DNA of 64,000 nucleotides from Pseudonocardia ammonioxydans (GCF_900115005.1 NZ_FOUY01000007.1:62001-126000); one strand, 5' to 3'; numbered from the stretch's first letter, positions 41,205 to 50,562 are shown. A program made the numbers and translations. The notes: a model not told the origin generated them from the letters alone.

Positions 41205-41597
41205 TCAGGCCGTCCGGAGCGCCTCCGGAACTCCGTCGGCCACATCGAACAGGGACAGGAGGTTGGTCGCCTCCAGGGCGCGGGTCACCGCGTGCGAGCC
41301 GCACACGAGCCGCAGGCGGCCGTCGGCCCCCTCGGTCTTCTCCTTGGCCTCGACGAGCGCCGCCAGGCCGGCCGAACCCAGGAACGTCACCTGGGACAGG
41401 TCGACCACGAGCAGGCTCGCGGATGGGATCTGCATCGCCAGGCGCTCGCTGAGCACCGGCGCGGTCATCGTGTCGATCTCGCCGTGCACGTGGACGACGA
41501 CGGCGCCGTCCCCGTGCTCGACCACCTCGAAGCGGACGACCTCGCCGACGTCGGGGCTCTGCTCGTCCCCCACCCCGGTGGGCGTCTCACTGCTCAT
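41205..41597 (-). CDS. STAS-domain anti-sigma factor antagonist
   Basis: 130 residues; GEIDTMTAPVLSERL and the site FLGSAGLAALVE with the usual Ser. Third STAS gene of this type in 14 kb. ATG at 41597 with GAGG 4 nt before. Directly upstream of tRNA-Sec on the same strand, so its transcript may carry the tRNA. Confidence 0.83.
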   Translation of the reverse strand: MSSETPTGVGDEQSPDVGEVVRFEVVEHGDGAVVVHVHGEIDTMTAPVLSERLAMQIPSASLLVVDLSQVTFLGSAGLAALVEAKEKTEGADGRLRLVCGSHAVTRALEATNLLSLFDVADGVPEALRTA

Positions 41598-41827
41598 GTG
41601 CCTCGTGCTCCCTCGACAATCGTCGGCGGTGGCTCGGCCACTGAAGGACCTCACCGTGAGTGACAACCGGCCGCCGCTTCTTGACGTACCGCTCATGCTG
41701 TCCCGGCCCCAGCCTAGTCAGGAGGACCTCCCACCCTACGACCACGGTCGTGCGCGGCACAAACATCGTTCCGGGTGTGGCGGGCAGGGCCGGTCGCGGG
41801 CCCGGACGGGATGACAGGCTGGCGTCC

Positions 41828-42292
41828 ATGAACGCCGCCCAGCCCGCACGGTACGTGGTCCGGATCGCCGTCCGCAGTTACGAGATGGACGTGAACGGGC
41901 ACGTCAACCATGCCGTGTACCACCAGTACGCCGAGCACGCCCGGATGGAGCACATCCGGGCCACTGGGCTGACCCAGCACGCGCTCGCCGAGCACGGACT
42001 CACGGTCGTGCTGCTCTCGACCACGGTCCATTTCCGGGCCGAGCTCCGGCACGGCGAGGAGATCGACGTCGACTCCGAGATCGCCTTCAGCGACCGGAAG
42101 CCGTTCACGATGCGTCACCGGATCGTCCGGGTGGCCGACGGCGACGGTGCCCCCGCGAACCATCTCGCGGCGGAGGCGGAGTGCACGATGGGAGTGCTCG
42201 ACACCACGACCCGCCGGTTGGTTGCCGACCCGTTCGGCCGGTTGGCCGCCGCGGCCACGACACCGGAGCTGCTGGGCGCCGGCCCGTCCTGA
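41828..42292 (+). CDS. Acyl-CoA thioesterase, 4HBT/YbgC type
   Basis: 154-residue single hotdog protein. The catalytic motif YEMDVNGHVNHAVYHQYAEHAR (Asp near residue 20) marks the 4-hydroxybenzoyl-CoA thioesterase/YbgC group. Substrate unknown. CAGGCT lies 7 nt before the ATG. It converges on the glycosyltransferase gene across 21-bp repeats. Confidence 0.83.
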   Translation: MNAAQPARYVVRIAVRSYEMDVNGHVNHAVYHQYAEHARMEHIRATGLTQHALAEHGLTVVLLSTTVHFRAELRHGEEIDVDSEIAFSDRKPFTMRHRIVRVADGDGAPANHLAAEAECTMGVLDTTTRRLVADPFGRLAAAATTPELLGAGPS

Positions 42293-42303
42293 CGGCCGGG
42301 GAA

Positions 42304-42387
42304 CACGCCGAGACGGCAGCGGGTCACGCCGGGACGGCAGCGGATCACGCCGGGACGGCGGGCGATCAGGCCGGGACGGCCGGGTCG
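42304..42387. repeat. 21-bp tandem repeat, four units
   Basis: CACGCCGGGACGGCAGCGGAT-type units (written as 20 + 1 bases) at 42304, 42325, 42346 and 42367. The last unit is part of the glycosyltransferase 3' end, whose stop codon lies at the unit boundary. Confidence 0.85.
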
Positions 42388-43778
42388 CTGTCCGCGCGGC
42401 GGTGCCGTTCCGCCGGCCGGGTCGTGCCGGGGCAGGCCGCGCCCGGCTCGTACCGGGTAGCCGACGTTCCCGGCCCCTGCTGCGGCGCCCGGACCGCGCC
42501 GAGCGGGCCGGGCCCGTCCGGGACCGGGCCCCGGTGGTTCGGCACGACGGAGGGCAGCGCTCGTCCGATCAGCGGCGGCACCGCACCCCCGGCGCGGCGG
42601 ACGGCGCGGCGCGAACGCAGGTACGCGCGGGGACCGACGAGCAGACCCCGGGTCCGCGTCTGGTCGGAGTCGCTCGGCATCGCGTCCCCGGCACCGGCCT
42701 CGCGGTCGGCGATGTGGCGCAGCCGGGCGAGTGCTGCGGGCAACCGGCGCAGCGCCACCGCGCGGCCCTGCGGCGAGAGCGCGACCTTGGCCAGGAAGCT
42801 CCCCAGGCCGACGGCGTAGCCCTCCAGCTGGCGGCGCAGCGCCTCCTGGTCGGGGCGGTGGTGGTGCCACAGGTAGGCGCCGGGCGCGTACCCGAGCACG
42901 TGCCCGGCCAGGATCATCCGGACCAGGAACTCGCAGTCCTCGCCGCCGTGGGTGGGGGTCCCCGGCCCCATGGCCTCGTCGAACCCGCCGACCGACCGCG
43001 CGGCCGCGGCCCGCACGGCGAGGTTGGCGCCGATGCCGAACAGCCCGGGGGCGAACGGGAAGATCGGCGAGTCGTCGGGCGGCTGCTCCATCGAGAACCG
43101 CCGGGCGGTGAAGCCCTTGTTCCAGGCCAGGGCGACGTCGGCCGCGCGCTCCTCGGGCGACCCGAGCCGGGCGGCGAGCACCGGGCCGGACACGCAGGCG
43201 AGTTCCGGGTCGGCCGTGAAGGCACCGCACAGCCGCGAGGCCCACGCCGGGTCGACCTCGGTGTCGTCGTCGGTGAAGGCGACGAGGTCGGTCCGTGCCT
43301 CGGCGAGGCCCCGGTTGCGGCCGACGGAGGCGCCACGGCGCGGTTCGCGGACGTAGCGGACCCGCGGCGAGCCGGTGGCTGCGACGACGTTCTGGGTGCG
43401 TTCGTCCTCCGGGTCGTTGTCGACGACCACGACCGACAGCGCCGGGTGGTCGGACGCGAGCACGGCCCGCAGGCAGCGGGCGAGCGACTCGGGCCGGTTG
43501 CGGGTCGCGATCACCACGGTGACCGGGTCGGTCGCGACCGGGGCCGGTGCCACCCGCTCGGGCGAGCCGAGCGCGATGAGCGCGGCCTCCAGGTCGGCGA
43601 TGGTGGCGCGCCCGCTCCGCAGCGGGACGGTCACCTGGCCCTGCGGGGTGCCCCCGACCGTCACCAGCAGGCGGGCGGCGTGGAACCCGGGGCCGACCCG
43701 CAGGTCGCGCAGCGGTGCGAGCCGGTCCAGCTCACCCACCCACGTCGCGGCGTCGGCGGTCGCAGACATCCCTGACAT
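42366..43778 (-). CDS. Family 2 glycosyltransferase
   Basis: 470 residues. The GT-A core (about 85-330) has VVIATRNRPESLARCL, the DxD-type motif FTDDDTEVDP and the catalytic-base region GGEDCEF. About 85 N-terminal residues and a 90-residue Arg/Pro/Gly-rich C-terminal tail lie outside the core. No other cell-wall gene is adjacent. ATG 43778 or 43769 could start it. The C-terminus runs into the 21-bp repeat. Confidence 0.82.
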   Translation of the reverse strand: MSGMSATADAATWVGELDRLAPLRDLRVGPGFHAARLLVTVGGTPQGQVTVPLRSGRATIADLEAALIALGSPERVAPAPVATDPVTVVIATRNRPESLARCLRAVLASDHPALSVVVVDNDPEDERTQNVVAATGSPRVRYVREPRRGASVGRNRGLAEARTDLVAFTDDDTEVDPAWASRLCGAFTADPELACVSGPVLAARLGSPEERAADVALAWNKGFTARRFSMEQPPDDSPIFPFAPGLFGIGANLAVRAAAARSVGGFDEAMGPGTPTHGGEDCEFLVRMILAGHVLGYAPGAYLWHHHRPDQEALRRQLEGYAVGLGSFLAKVALSPQGRAVALRRLPAALARLRHIADREAGAGDAMPSDSDQTRTRGLLVGPRAYLRSRRAVRRAGGAVPPLIGRALPSVVPNHRGPVPDGPGPLGAVRAPQQGPGTSATRYEPGAACPGTTRPAERHRRADSDPAVPA

Positions 43779-44281
43779 ACCGCACAGTCTCGTGCACGAG
43801 GCCTGAGACCACACTGAGAGTGCCGAACGGGGCCCGGATGACGACGCTGAGTCAGCATCGGCGATCGGTTCACCGGTTCCGGTTCCGACGGTCGCCGTCG
43901 TCGCAGGTCCCGGGCTCGGGGCCGGAGGTTCCGGCCGGCCGGTCCCCGGTCACCCGGCGCGTCCGAGACCACGACGAGCGTCGCGGATCCGGCGGGGACA
44001 CGCCGGAGGCCGGGTGCTCGTCGGCGTGTCCGGTGGATCCGACCGCCACGATCGGGTGAACGCATTCCCGTCGGCCGTCCGGCCCGGGAGTGAACTGCGA
44101 CGACGATGATCGGTTCGGACACGATCGGGTGGATCTGTCCGTCCGGTTCCGACCGGTCCGGGGTGTCCTGCCCGGATCGGGTGCCCGCCGGGTCGCGGGT
44201 CCGTCGCCGCCCGATCGGTACCCGGGCCCCGCTCGGGAACCGGAACGGTGCGTGACCGTCCGGCGCGGGTAGGTTCGGATC
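43779..44281. other. 503-bp gene-free region with GATCGGKT repeats
   Basis: No supported gene. The octamer GATCGG(T/G)T or a close form occurs at 43863, 44050, 44108, 44123, 44175 and 44213, and CACGATCGGGTG twice (44047, 44120). The region holds the divergent promoters of the glycosyltransferase and cinA. Confidence 0.5.
44270..44275 (+). promoter_or_regulatory. Leaderless -10 box (TAGGTT) for cinA
   Basis: TAGGTT, 6 nt, ATG at 44282. Confidence 0.5.
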
Positions 44282-45571
44282 ATGAGTGAGCGTCCCACCG
44301 CGTCCGTGCTGGTCACCGGCAGCGAGCTGCTGACCGGCCACGTCGCCGATGCGAACGGCCCGTTCGTGGCACGCGCGCTCGGCGATCTCGGCTTCGCGGT
44401 ACGCCGGGTGATCCTGGTCGGGGACCGGCCCGACGACCTGAGGTCCGCGCTGGACCACGTCTCCGGCGAGGACCTCGTCGTGACCAGCGGTGGGCTCGGC
44501 CCGACCGCCGACGACCTGACCGCGGAGATCGTCGCCGAGTACTGCGCCGCACCGATGGCCGTCGACCCTGCGCTGCGCGACCGGATCCACGCCAAGGTCG
44601 CCGGCTGGGCGAAACGGGCGGGCTGGGCCGGCCCGGCCCTCGACGCCGCCACCGCCAAGCAGGCCCGGGTGCCGCACGGGGCCGAGGTACTGGAGCCGGT
44701 CGGGACCGCGCCCGGGCTGGTGGTCAGCCGGGGCGGCGGGCCGGTCGTCGTCGTCCTGCCGGGGCCGCCGCGCGAGCTCACCGGGATGTGGCCCGCGGTC
44801 GTCGCCGCCGGACCGGTCGCGACGCTGCTCGAGCGCGCGCCGCGCGCCGAGGCGATCCGGTTGCGTTTCGCCGGGATCCCCGAGTCCGACATCGCCGCGA
44901 CCCTGCGCGAGATCGGGGCCGACCTCGACCTGGCCCGCGTCGAGATCATCACCTGCCTGCGGCGCTCCGAGCTGGAGGCCGACCTGCACCCGTTGCCCGG
45001 GGCGGAGGGGATCGCCCGGGAGGCCGCCGACCGGATCGTGGCGGCGCACCGGCGCAAGCTGATCAGCGACGACGGCAGCACCACCGACGAGCTCCTGGCC
45101 GCTGCGTTGCTGGAACGGGGCTGGACCGTCGCGACCGGGGAGTCCTGCACCGGAGGGCTGCTGGCCGGTCGGCTGGTCGACCGGGCCGGTTCGTCGGCCT
45201 ACGTGGCCGGGGGAGTGGTCGCCTACTCCAACGAGGCCAAGACCGCGCAGCTCGACGTGCCGGCGGACCTGATCGCCGAGCACGGTGCGGTCTCCCCGGA
45301 GGTCGCCCGGGCGCTCGCCGACGGTGCCCGCGCACGGTTCGGGACGGACGTCGGGGTCGGGATCACCGGCGTCGCCGGGCCGGACGGCGGGACGGAGGCC
45401 AAGCCGGTCGGGTACGTCTGCTTCTGCGTCACCACCGCCGACGGTCAGGTGATCAGCCGCGACCCACAGTTCCCGGGCGGGCGCACCGACGTCCGCGAGC
45501 GGTCGGTGGACCTGGCGATGCACCTGCTGCTGCGGGCGACCGGGCGCACCGGCCCCGGCGCGCACCGGTAG
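44282..45571 (+). CDS. cinA: CinA family protein
   Basis: 429 residues. N-terminal MoCF-like domain (VLVTGSELLTGHVADANG, TSGGLGPTADDLT) and C-terminal nicotinamide-nucleotide amidase domain (TGESCTGGLLAGRL, GVAGPDGGTEAKPVG). The amidase domain recycles NMN in pyridine nucleotide turnover; the other domain is a putative ADP-ribose pyrophosphatase. Two-domain full-length form. Confidence 0.92.
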   Translation: MSERPTASVLVTGSELLTGHVADANGPFVARALGDLGFAVRRVILVGDRPDDLRSALDHVSGEDLVVTSGGLGPTADDLTAEIVAEYCAAPMAVDPALRDRIHAKVAGWAKRAGWAGPALDAATAKQARVPHGAEVLEPVGTAPGLVVSRGGGPVVVVLPGPPRELTGMWPAVVAAGPVATLLERAPRAEAIRLRFAGIPESDIAATLREIGADLDLARVEIITCLRRSELEADLHPLPGAEGIAREAADRIVAAHRRKLISDDGSTTDELLAAALLERGWTVATGESCTGGLLAGRLVDRAGSSAYVAGGVVAYSNEAKTAQLDVPADLIAEHGAVSPEVARALADGARARFGTDVGVGITGVAGPDGGTEAKPVGYVCFCVTTADGQVISRDPQFPGGRTDVRERSVDLAMHLLLRATGRTGPGAHR

Positions 45572-45578
45572 CGACGCG

Positions 45579-45610
45579 CTCGCCCCGCCCGGGACTCCGG
45601 ACGGGGCGAG
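45579..45610. terminator. Hairpin between cinA and sodA
   Basis: CTCGCCCCG and CGGGGCGAG pair perfectly (9 bp) around a 14-nt loop that itself holds CCCGGG. Convergent genes on both sides. Confidence 0.65.
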
Positions 45611-45647
45611 GCGCAGGTACGGGCTCGGCCGGTGCCGAGGCTCCGGA

Positions 45648-46247
45648 TCAGCCGCGGGCGGCTGCGAAGCGCTCGGCCGCGTCGGCCCAGTTCACGACGT
45701 TCCACCAGGCCTTGACGTAGTCGGGCTTCACGTTCTTGTACTGCAGGTAGAACGCGTGCTCCCACATGTCGAGCATGACGATCGGCGTCTGCCCGGCCGG
45801 GAGCTGCGACTGCTGGTCGTAGAGCTGGTGCACCAGCAGCCGCTGCCCGAGCGTGTCCCAGGACAGGATCGCCCAGCCGGAACCCTGGATCGTGGTCGCG
45901 GCCGCGGTGAAGTGCGCCTGGAAGGCGTCGAACGAGCCGAAGTGCTCGTCGAGGGCCGAGGCGAGGTCACCGGTGGGCTTGTCGCCGCCGTCCGGGGACA
46001 GGTTCTTCCAGAAGATCGAGTGGTTGACGTGGCCGCCCAGGTTGAAGGCCAGGGTCTTCTCCAGGCCGACGATCGCGCCGAAGTCGTTCTTGTCGCGGGC
46101 CTCGGCGAGCTTGTCGAGCGCGCCGTTGAGGCCGGTCACGTAGGTGTTGTGGTGCTTGGAGTGGTGCAGCTCCATGATCTCCGGCGCGATGTGCGGGGCG
46201 AGCGCGCCGTAGTCGTACGGAAGATCCGGGAGCGTGTACTCGGCCAT
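45648..46247 (-). CDS. sodA: Fe/Mn superoxide dismutase
   Basis: 199 residues. Metal ligands His in [12 protein letters not shown], His in [10 protein letters not shown], Asp and His in [23 protein letters not shown] is close to mycobacterial and Streptomyces enzymes; Fe or Mn preference cannot be set from sequence alone. ATG at 46247 with GGAG nearby. Two TTGC/GCAA-type Nur-like operators and a leader hairpin lie upstream, suggesting nickel control opposite to sodN at 50.6 kb. Confidence 0.95.
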   Translation of the reverse strand: MAEYTLPDLPYDYGALAPHIAPEIMELHHSKHHNTYVTGLNGALDKLAEARDKNDFGAIVGLEKTLAFNLGGHVNHSIFWKNLSPDGGDKPTGDLASALDEHFGSFDAFQAHFTAAATTIQGSGWAILSWDTLGQRLLVHQLYDQQSQLPAGQTPIVMLDMWEHAFYLQYKNVKPDYVKAWWNVVNWADAAERFAAARG

Positions 46248-46277
46248 CGGTTGTCTCCGACCTCCTCGGTCACGGGG

Positions 46278-46296
46278 GCGTGGCGGGATGCCACGC
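46278..46296 (-). promoter_or_regulatory. Leader hairpin before sodA
   Basis: GCGTGGC and GCCACGC pair around GGGAT, 31 nt before the start codon and next to a Nur-like box. Confidence 0.4.
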
Positions 46297-46304
46297 GGGT
46301 TCAC

Positions 46305-46321
46305 TTGCCACTATGTAGCAA
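46305..46321 (-). promoter_or_regulatory. Nur-like operator 1
   Basis: TTGCCACTATGTAGCAA: TTGC-N9-GCAA, the spacing of the Streptomyces Nur box (TTGCaa-N5-ttGCAA). Lies 58 bp before sodA. Confidence 0.5.
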
Positions 46322-46385
46322 CAGCCCAGTACCCGCGATCCCCGACGCGCACGCGTGGACGAATGGATTCGCCAGGAGTAGTCTT

Positions 46386-46402
46386 CTGCAAGTCACTTGC
46401 AG
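46386..46402 (-). promoter_or_regulatory. Nur-like operator 2
   Basis: CTGCAAGTCACTTGCAG: perfect 8-bp arms around one base; TGCAA-N5-TTGCA as in Nur boxes. Lies 139 bp before sodA. Confidence 0.55.
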
Positions 46403-46516
46403 GAGTGCGGGTGGCGCGGTGCAGGTGATCGTTCTGGCAGCTCGACACCCGCCGTCGACGGCGCCGCCCGGGGACTCCCGGCCGCGGCGCCGTCGGAGTT
46501 CCGGGCCCGAGTGGTC

Positions 46517-47077
46517 TCAGGACCCGAGCAGTTCGGCGAGCTTGCCGACCGTGGCCCAGTTGCGGGCGGTGCCGCCGCCGTCGGCTGCCCGGGACCGGCT
46601 CGTCAGCCGGGCGGCGAGGGTGCTGCGGCCGAGCCCGTCGGGCAGGTGCAGGTACACGACCCGGCCGATGACGGCGGCGTCCCCCTGCCCGCCGGCCGCG
46701 CGCTCGGCGGCGAGGGCGGTGTCCAGCCCGGTCAGCTCGGCCTCGGTCGGGGCCGCGGCGCGGAAGATCGCGTGGAGCTGCTTCGGCTCGGTGACCTGCG
46801 GGAACGGGTTGGCGGCCAGTGCGGCGAGGTACTCGTCGCGGGTGAACGTCACGACCGGCCGCGGCACGGCGAAGTCGTCGCGCAGGATCTCCTCGATCGT
46901 CGTCGCGACGGCGGCCGGGTCGGCGACGCTGCTGGTCAGTACGACGTTGCCCGACTGGATGTAGGTCGCGACCTCGGTGAAGCCGCGTTCGGTGAGCAGT
47001 CGTCGGAGGTCGGCCATCGGGACCTTCCCCGACCCGCCGACATTGATCCCGCGCAGGAGCGCGACGTGGGTACGCAC
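46517..47077 (-). CDS. DUF1697 family protein
   Basis: 186 residues. VALLRGINVGG, the YIQSGNVV segment and the HAIF region match DUF1697, a family of unknown function common in soil bacteria. GTG at 47077 with an AAGGA site 7 nt before. Confidence 0.8.
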   Translation of the reverse strand: MRTHVALLRGINVGGSGKVPMADLRRLLTERGFTEVATYIQSGNVVLTSSVADPAAVATTIEEILRDDFAVPRPVVTFTRDEYLAALAANPFPQVTEPKQLHAIFRAAAPTEAELTGLDTALAAERAAGGQGDAAVIGRVVYLHLPDGLGRSTLAARLTSRSRAADGGGTARNWATVGKLAELLGS

Positions 47078-47263
47078 GGTGTCATCCTTCCGCTGTATCG
47101 GTGCTCGGGGAACGGGACGAGCACCGTGATGACCGGGTGCCGTCATCGGCCGCCTCCGCCCGGGGGTCGCGTCCGCCCGGCGATCACGGGGCGACGCGAC
47201 CGCGGATCGCCGCCGACGGAGTCGCCGGCCCGTGAGGGGCTGTCGAGGATCTCGGACATCGGG

Positions 47264-49675
47264 TCAGAACGGAGCCGGATCGTCGCGGTCGGCATCGCGC
47301 GCCCCACCGTCCGGGCCGGCGACGGCCGGTCTGTCGCTGCCGGCCGGGGGAGTCCGTGGTGGGGTGCCGCCCGGTGTGGTGTGACGCCGGGGCGTGGGAC
47401 CGGCCGGCTCGATGCCGTCCGTCGAGGTGTCGTTCTGGGCCGGTGGGCCGCGTTCGTGTCGACGTAGGTCGGGTTGTTCGTCGTCGGCGTAGACGGGACC
47501 GGGTGCGGGCGCGTCGAAGGCAGGGTCGTCCTTGCGGGGGACTGGTGTGATCGGTGGCGGCAGGATCGGTTCGGGGTCGACCCGGTACTGGCGTTTGAGG
47601 GGGCTGGTCCAGATGAAGTGGCCGGGTTCGGGTTGGTCGAGGCGCCAGTTGCCCTTCGACTTGAGCGTGTGGTCGTGCCGGCACAGCGGCCCGAGGTCGG
47701 CCCGGACGGTCGGCCCGCCGTGATGGTGATCGATCGTGTGGTCTTGGTCGCAGCGTCGGGCTGCGGTGCGACACCCGGGGCCGAGGCAGGTGCGATCGCG
47801 GACCTCGGTGTGGCGGCGCAGTGCCGCATGGGGGAACCGCGCACTCGGTTGATTGTCGAGTCCGGCGTCGGGATCGTCCTGTTCGGTGTGCTGCCGGTAC
47901 TGGTCGGCGATGTCGGTGATCACCGTCGCCCAGGCGTCGTGTTCGGCAGCGTCCGCGGCCAGTCCCGTGAGCTGGGTGGCGGGGATGTGGAGTTCGACGA
48001 TCCCGCCGGGTGGCCCGTTGCGGTTTCGCGGGACGGGGCGGTGTCGGGTGATGCCTTCGGCGAGCAGGTGGCCGTGGTCGTCGACCACGACCCAGCGCCA
48101 TTGGGCGCGGTGCTGGCGGGCGACGAGGCGTCTCGCGGCGCTGGCGGGGATGGGTCCCCAGCCGGGGAGTTCGCCGGCGCGGTTGTCGAGGCCGAGCAGG
48201 GTGCTGAGGGGGATGCGGATCTCGGTCCCGACACTGGCGCTCGTCCGGGGTTCGGTGTGGTCGTTGCTGCGGCGTTGTGTCGGCACGGTCGGGGATGGGT
48301 CGGGGCCGGCGTCGGGGGGTGCGGGTGTGCCGCCGCCGTTCGGGCTGTTGGGCCGGGGATCTCCAGGGCCGGGGTCGGGGTCGTTCGGGCCGGGGTCGCT
48401 CGGTCCCTGGTCGTCGGTGTCAGGATCGTCCGAGTCCGAGTCCGAGTCCGAGTCCGAGTCCGAGTCCGAGGCACCCGAGCCGTGGTCGGTGTCGGGATCG
48501 CTCGAGCCGGGTGCGCCGGAGGTGTCGGGTGCGCCGGAGGTGGTGTCGCCGTGCTCTGAGCCGTTGCTCGGTGTGGGTCCATCAGTTCCGGGGCCGCCGG
48601 GTGCAGGGCCGTCGGGAGTAGGGCTGCCGGGTGCAGGGTCCTCGGGTGCGGGCGTATCGGACACGGGAGCACCAACACCCGGATCGTCAGCGATGGGGTC
48701 ATCGGAGCCGGCTCCACCGGTATCGGCGGTCGGCCTGCCGGAGATCCGGTTACCGGGGCTCGCGCTGCCGGAGGCCGGGTTGCCGGACGCCGGGCGGCCC
48801 GCAGCCGGGGTGCCGGCGGCAGGCTTGTCGACCTCGCTACCGGTGGGGTTGTCGGCGTGCCCGGCGAAGCGGGCCATCAGCGCGCGCAGGATCCCGGCCC
48901 GGTCCAATCCGTGCAGTGTCCCGTCGAGCAGGCCGAGGACGAGATCGGCACGGATCTGGTCGATCGTGCCCGGATGCCCGTCACGCCGCGCGGCTTTGGC
49001 CAGGGCGTCGAGGCGCTCCCACGCCGCGGCCGCCTCCTCGGCGGGCAGTCCTTCGGCGGAGATGACGGCGGTGCCGGTCTCGGTCAGGTACGCCACGACC
49101 AGGCGGTCCCGGATGGCTTTGCGGTAGCGGCGCTCGTAGTAGGCGGGGTCGAGTTCGAGGATCAGCCGTTTGATCCGTTCCCCGATCTGGCCGGTGGTCA
49201 GCTTCGGTGCGTGTGGCAGGACCGCCTCGCAGATCGCGGTGCGCTGGGCTTCCGGGAGGTCGGCGAGGTGCTGGGCGAACACCCGGGCCTTGGTGCGGTC
49301 GATCCGCCCCTGACACAGGGAGGCCTGCACCTGCGGAAGGTCACTGACAAGCGTGACGGCGAGGCTCATCTCGTACTCGGCGGCACGGCGGTTCCAGGCC
49401 AGCGCGAAGCGGATCTCATCCGAGCCGTACTGGTCGGGCAGGGCACCGCGGCGGATCTCCAGGGGCCCGGCGAACGGGCGGCGGTGCACGACCTCGGAGA
49501 TGGCGGCGAACATGTGGGCCTGGTGGTGGGCCAGCTGCCGGTGGTGGGCGAGCATGACCTCGTCGATGTCGTCGTTGCACACCTTCGTCAGGTCGATCGA
49601 GGCGAGGACGGTGGCCAGGTCGGGGCCGGGTGGCATGGTCGCCAGCCCGTCCGGTATCGCCTGCCCCAGCTGCAT
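47264..49675 (-). CDS. DUF222/HNH endonuclease (13E12-like) with long disordered linker
   Basis: 803 residues. N-terminal DUF222 (about 30-275) and a C-terminal HNH nuclease (about 640-690; RCDQDHTIDHHHGG, LCRHDHTLKS), as in the multicopy mycobacterial 13E12 repeat family. Between them are about 200 residues rich in Pro, Gly, Asp and Ser, including a perfect (Asp-Ser)6 run, followed by another 110-residue Pro-rich tail after the HNH. Family members are repeated in actinobacterial genomes, but no mobility genes are seen here. Confidence 0.82.
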   Translation of the reverse strand: MQLGQAIPDGLATMPPGPDLATVLASIDLTKVCNDDIDEVMLAHHRQLAHHQAHMFAAISEVVHRRPFAGPLEIRRGALPDQYGSDEIRFALAWNRRAAEYEMSLAVTLVSDLPQVQASLCQGRIDRTKARVFAQHLADLPEAQRTAICEAVLPHAPKLTTGQIGERIKRLILELDPAYYERRYRKAIRDRLVVAYLTETGTAVISAEGLPAEEAAAAWERLDALAKAARRDGHPGTIDQIRADLVLGLLDGTLHGLDRAGILRALMARFAGHADNPTGSEVDKPAAGTPAAGRPASGNPASGSASPGNRISGRPTADTGGAGSDDPIADDPGVGAPVSDTPAPEDPAPGSPTPDGPAPGGPGTDGPTPSNGSEHGDTTSGAPDTSGAPGSSDPDTDHGSGASDSDSDSDSDSDSDDPDTDDQGPSDPGPNDPDPGPGDPRPNSPNGGGTPAPPDAGPDPSPTVPTQRRSNDHTEPRTSASVGTEIRIPLSTLLGLDNRAGELPGWGPIPASAARRLVARQHRAQWRWVVVDDHGHLLAEGITRHRPVPRNRNGPPGGIVELHIPATQLTGLAADAAEHDAWATVITDIADQYRQHTEQDDPDAGLDNQPSARFPHAALRRHTEVRDRTCLGPGCRTAARRCDQDHTIDHHHGGPTVRADLGPLCRHDHTLKSKGNWRLDQPEPGHFIWTSPLKRQYRVDPEPILPPPITPVPRKDDPAFDAPAPGPVYADDEQPDLRRHERGPPAQNDTSTDGIEPAGPTPRRHTTPGGTPPRTPPAGSDRPAVAGPDGGARDADRDDPAPF
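48432..48467. repeat. Hexanucleotide repeat (GAGTCC)6 in the HNH gene
   Basis: Six perfect units, giving alternating Asp and Ser on the minus strand. In frame, so slippage would alter length only. Confidence 0.9.
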
Positions 49676-49882
49676 GGTTCGAACATACGCTCGACCACCG
49701 ACAGTTTCGGCGCCCTGACCGGTCAGGGGAAACCGAGAGACACGTCAATGCACCTGTCGGGCGTGAAATCACCCGTTCGGCGGCAGGGGTCGGTCCAGGT
49801 GTGCAGCTTCGCCGCCGACCAGCGGCAACGAAGCGGGAGTCCGGTCCGGCGTCCGAGCAGAAGATCGACCGCGGACCGGTGG

Positions 49883-50446
49883 TCAGCGCCTGGTCTCGTA
49901 CCTGGCCAGCACCACGCCGTCGGGGAACGTCCGGGTCTCCACCAGGTTCAGGTTCACCCAGCTGTCCAGGGCGGTGAAGAACGGCGTACCACCGCCCACC
50001 AGGACCGGGTGGGTGACGACCGTGTACTCGTCGACCAGCCCGGCCCGCACGGCCGCCGCGGCGAGGGTGGCCCCGCAGACGTCCATGGGACCGCCGTCCT
50101 CGGCCTTGAGCCGGGTGATCTCGGTGACCGCGTCACCGGTGACCAGACGGGTGTTCCAGTCGACCGGCCGGGCCGTCGAGGAGAACACCACCTTCGGCAT
50201 GTTCCGCCAGCGGCGGGCGTACTCGACGTGCCCCGGCGTGACGCCGGGCTGCTGGTCGGCGGTCGGCCAGTGGGAGCTCATCGCCTCCCACAGCCTGCGT
50301 CCGTACAGCGCCAGGCCCGTCGCCGCTACCCGGTCGGACCACCACTGGAACAGCTCGTCGCTCGGCACGCTCCAGCCGAGATCGTCGCCGGGCGCAGTGA
50401 TGTAGCCGTCCAGGCTCACGTTCATGCCATAGGTCAGTGTCCGCAC
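49883..50446 (-). CDS. Dihydrofolate reductase-like (RibD C-terminal) protein
   Basis: 187 residues. MNVSLDGYI near the start, GRRLWEAM, and the C-terminal HPVLVGGGTPFF match the RibD_C/YwjB-like group of putative NADPH-dependent reductases. True substrate unknown. Stands alone downstream of sodN's terminator. Confidence 0.83.
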   Translation of the reverse strand: MRTLTYGMNVSLDGYITAPGDDLGWSVPSDELFQWWSDRVAATGLALYGRRLWEAMSSHWPTADQQPGVTPGHVEYARRWRNMPKVVFSSTARPVDWNTRLVTGDAVTEITRLKAEDGGPMDVCGATLAAAAVRAGLVDEYTVVTHPVLVGGGTPFFTALDSWVNLNLVETRTFPDGVVLARYETRR

Positions 50447-50562
50447 GGCGTCGGCCTCCTGCGAGTCGGTCCTCGGCGTGGAGACCGGCCCGGCGCGGGA
50501 AAGTCATCGGTCGGGCCACGCGGAGGGTGAGCGGCGGCGGAAAGCGGCCCGGCGACGAGAAA

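Noticed and set aside
44090..44272. 60-codon frame before cinA
   Set aside because: No ribosome site, no family, and it contains repeats and the cinA -10 box; likely chance.
45572..45647. s-SodF-like antisense RNA from the sodA 3' UTR against sodN
   Set aside because: I compared it with the sodN ribosome-site region and saw no long complementarity.
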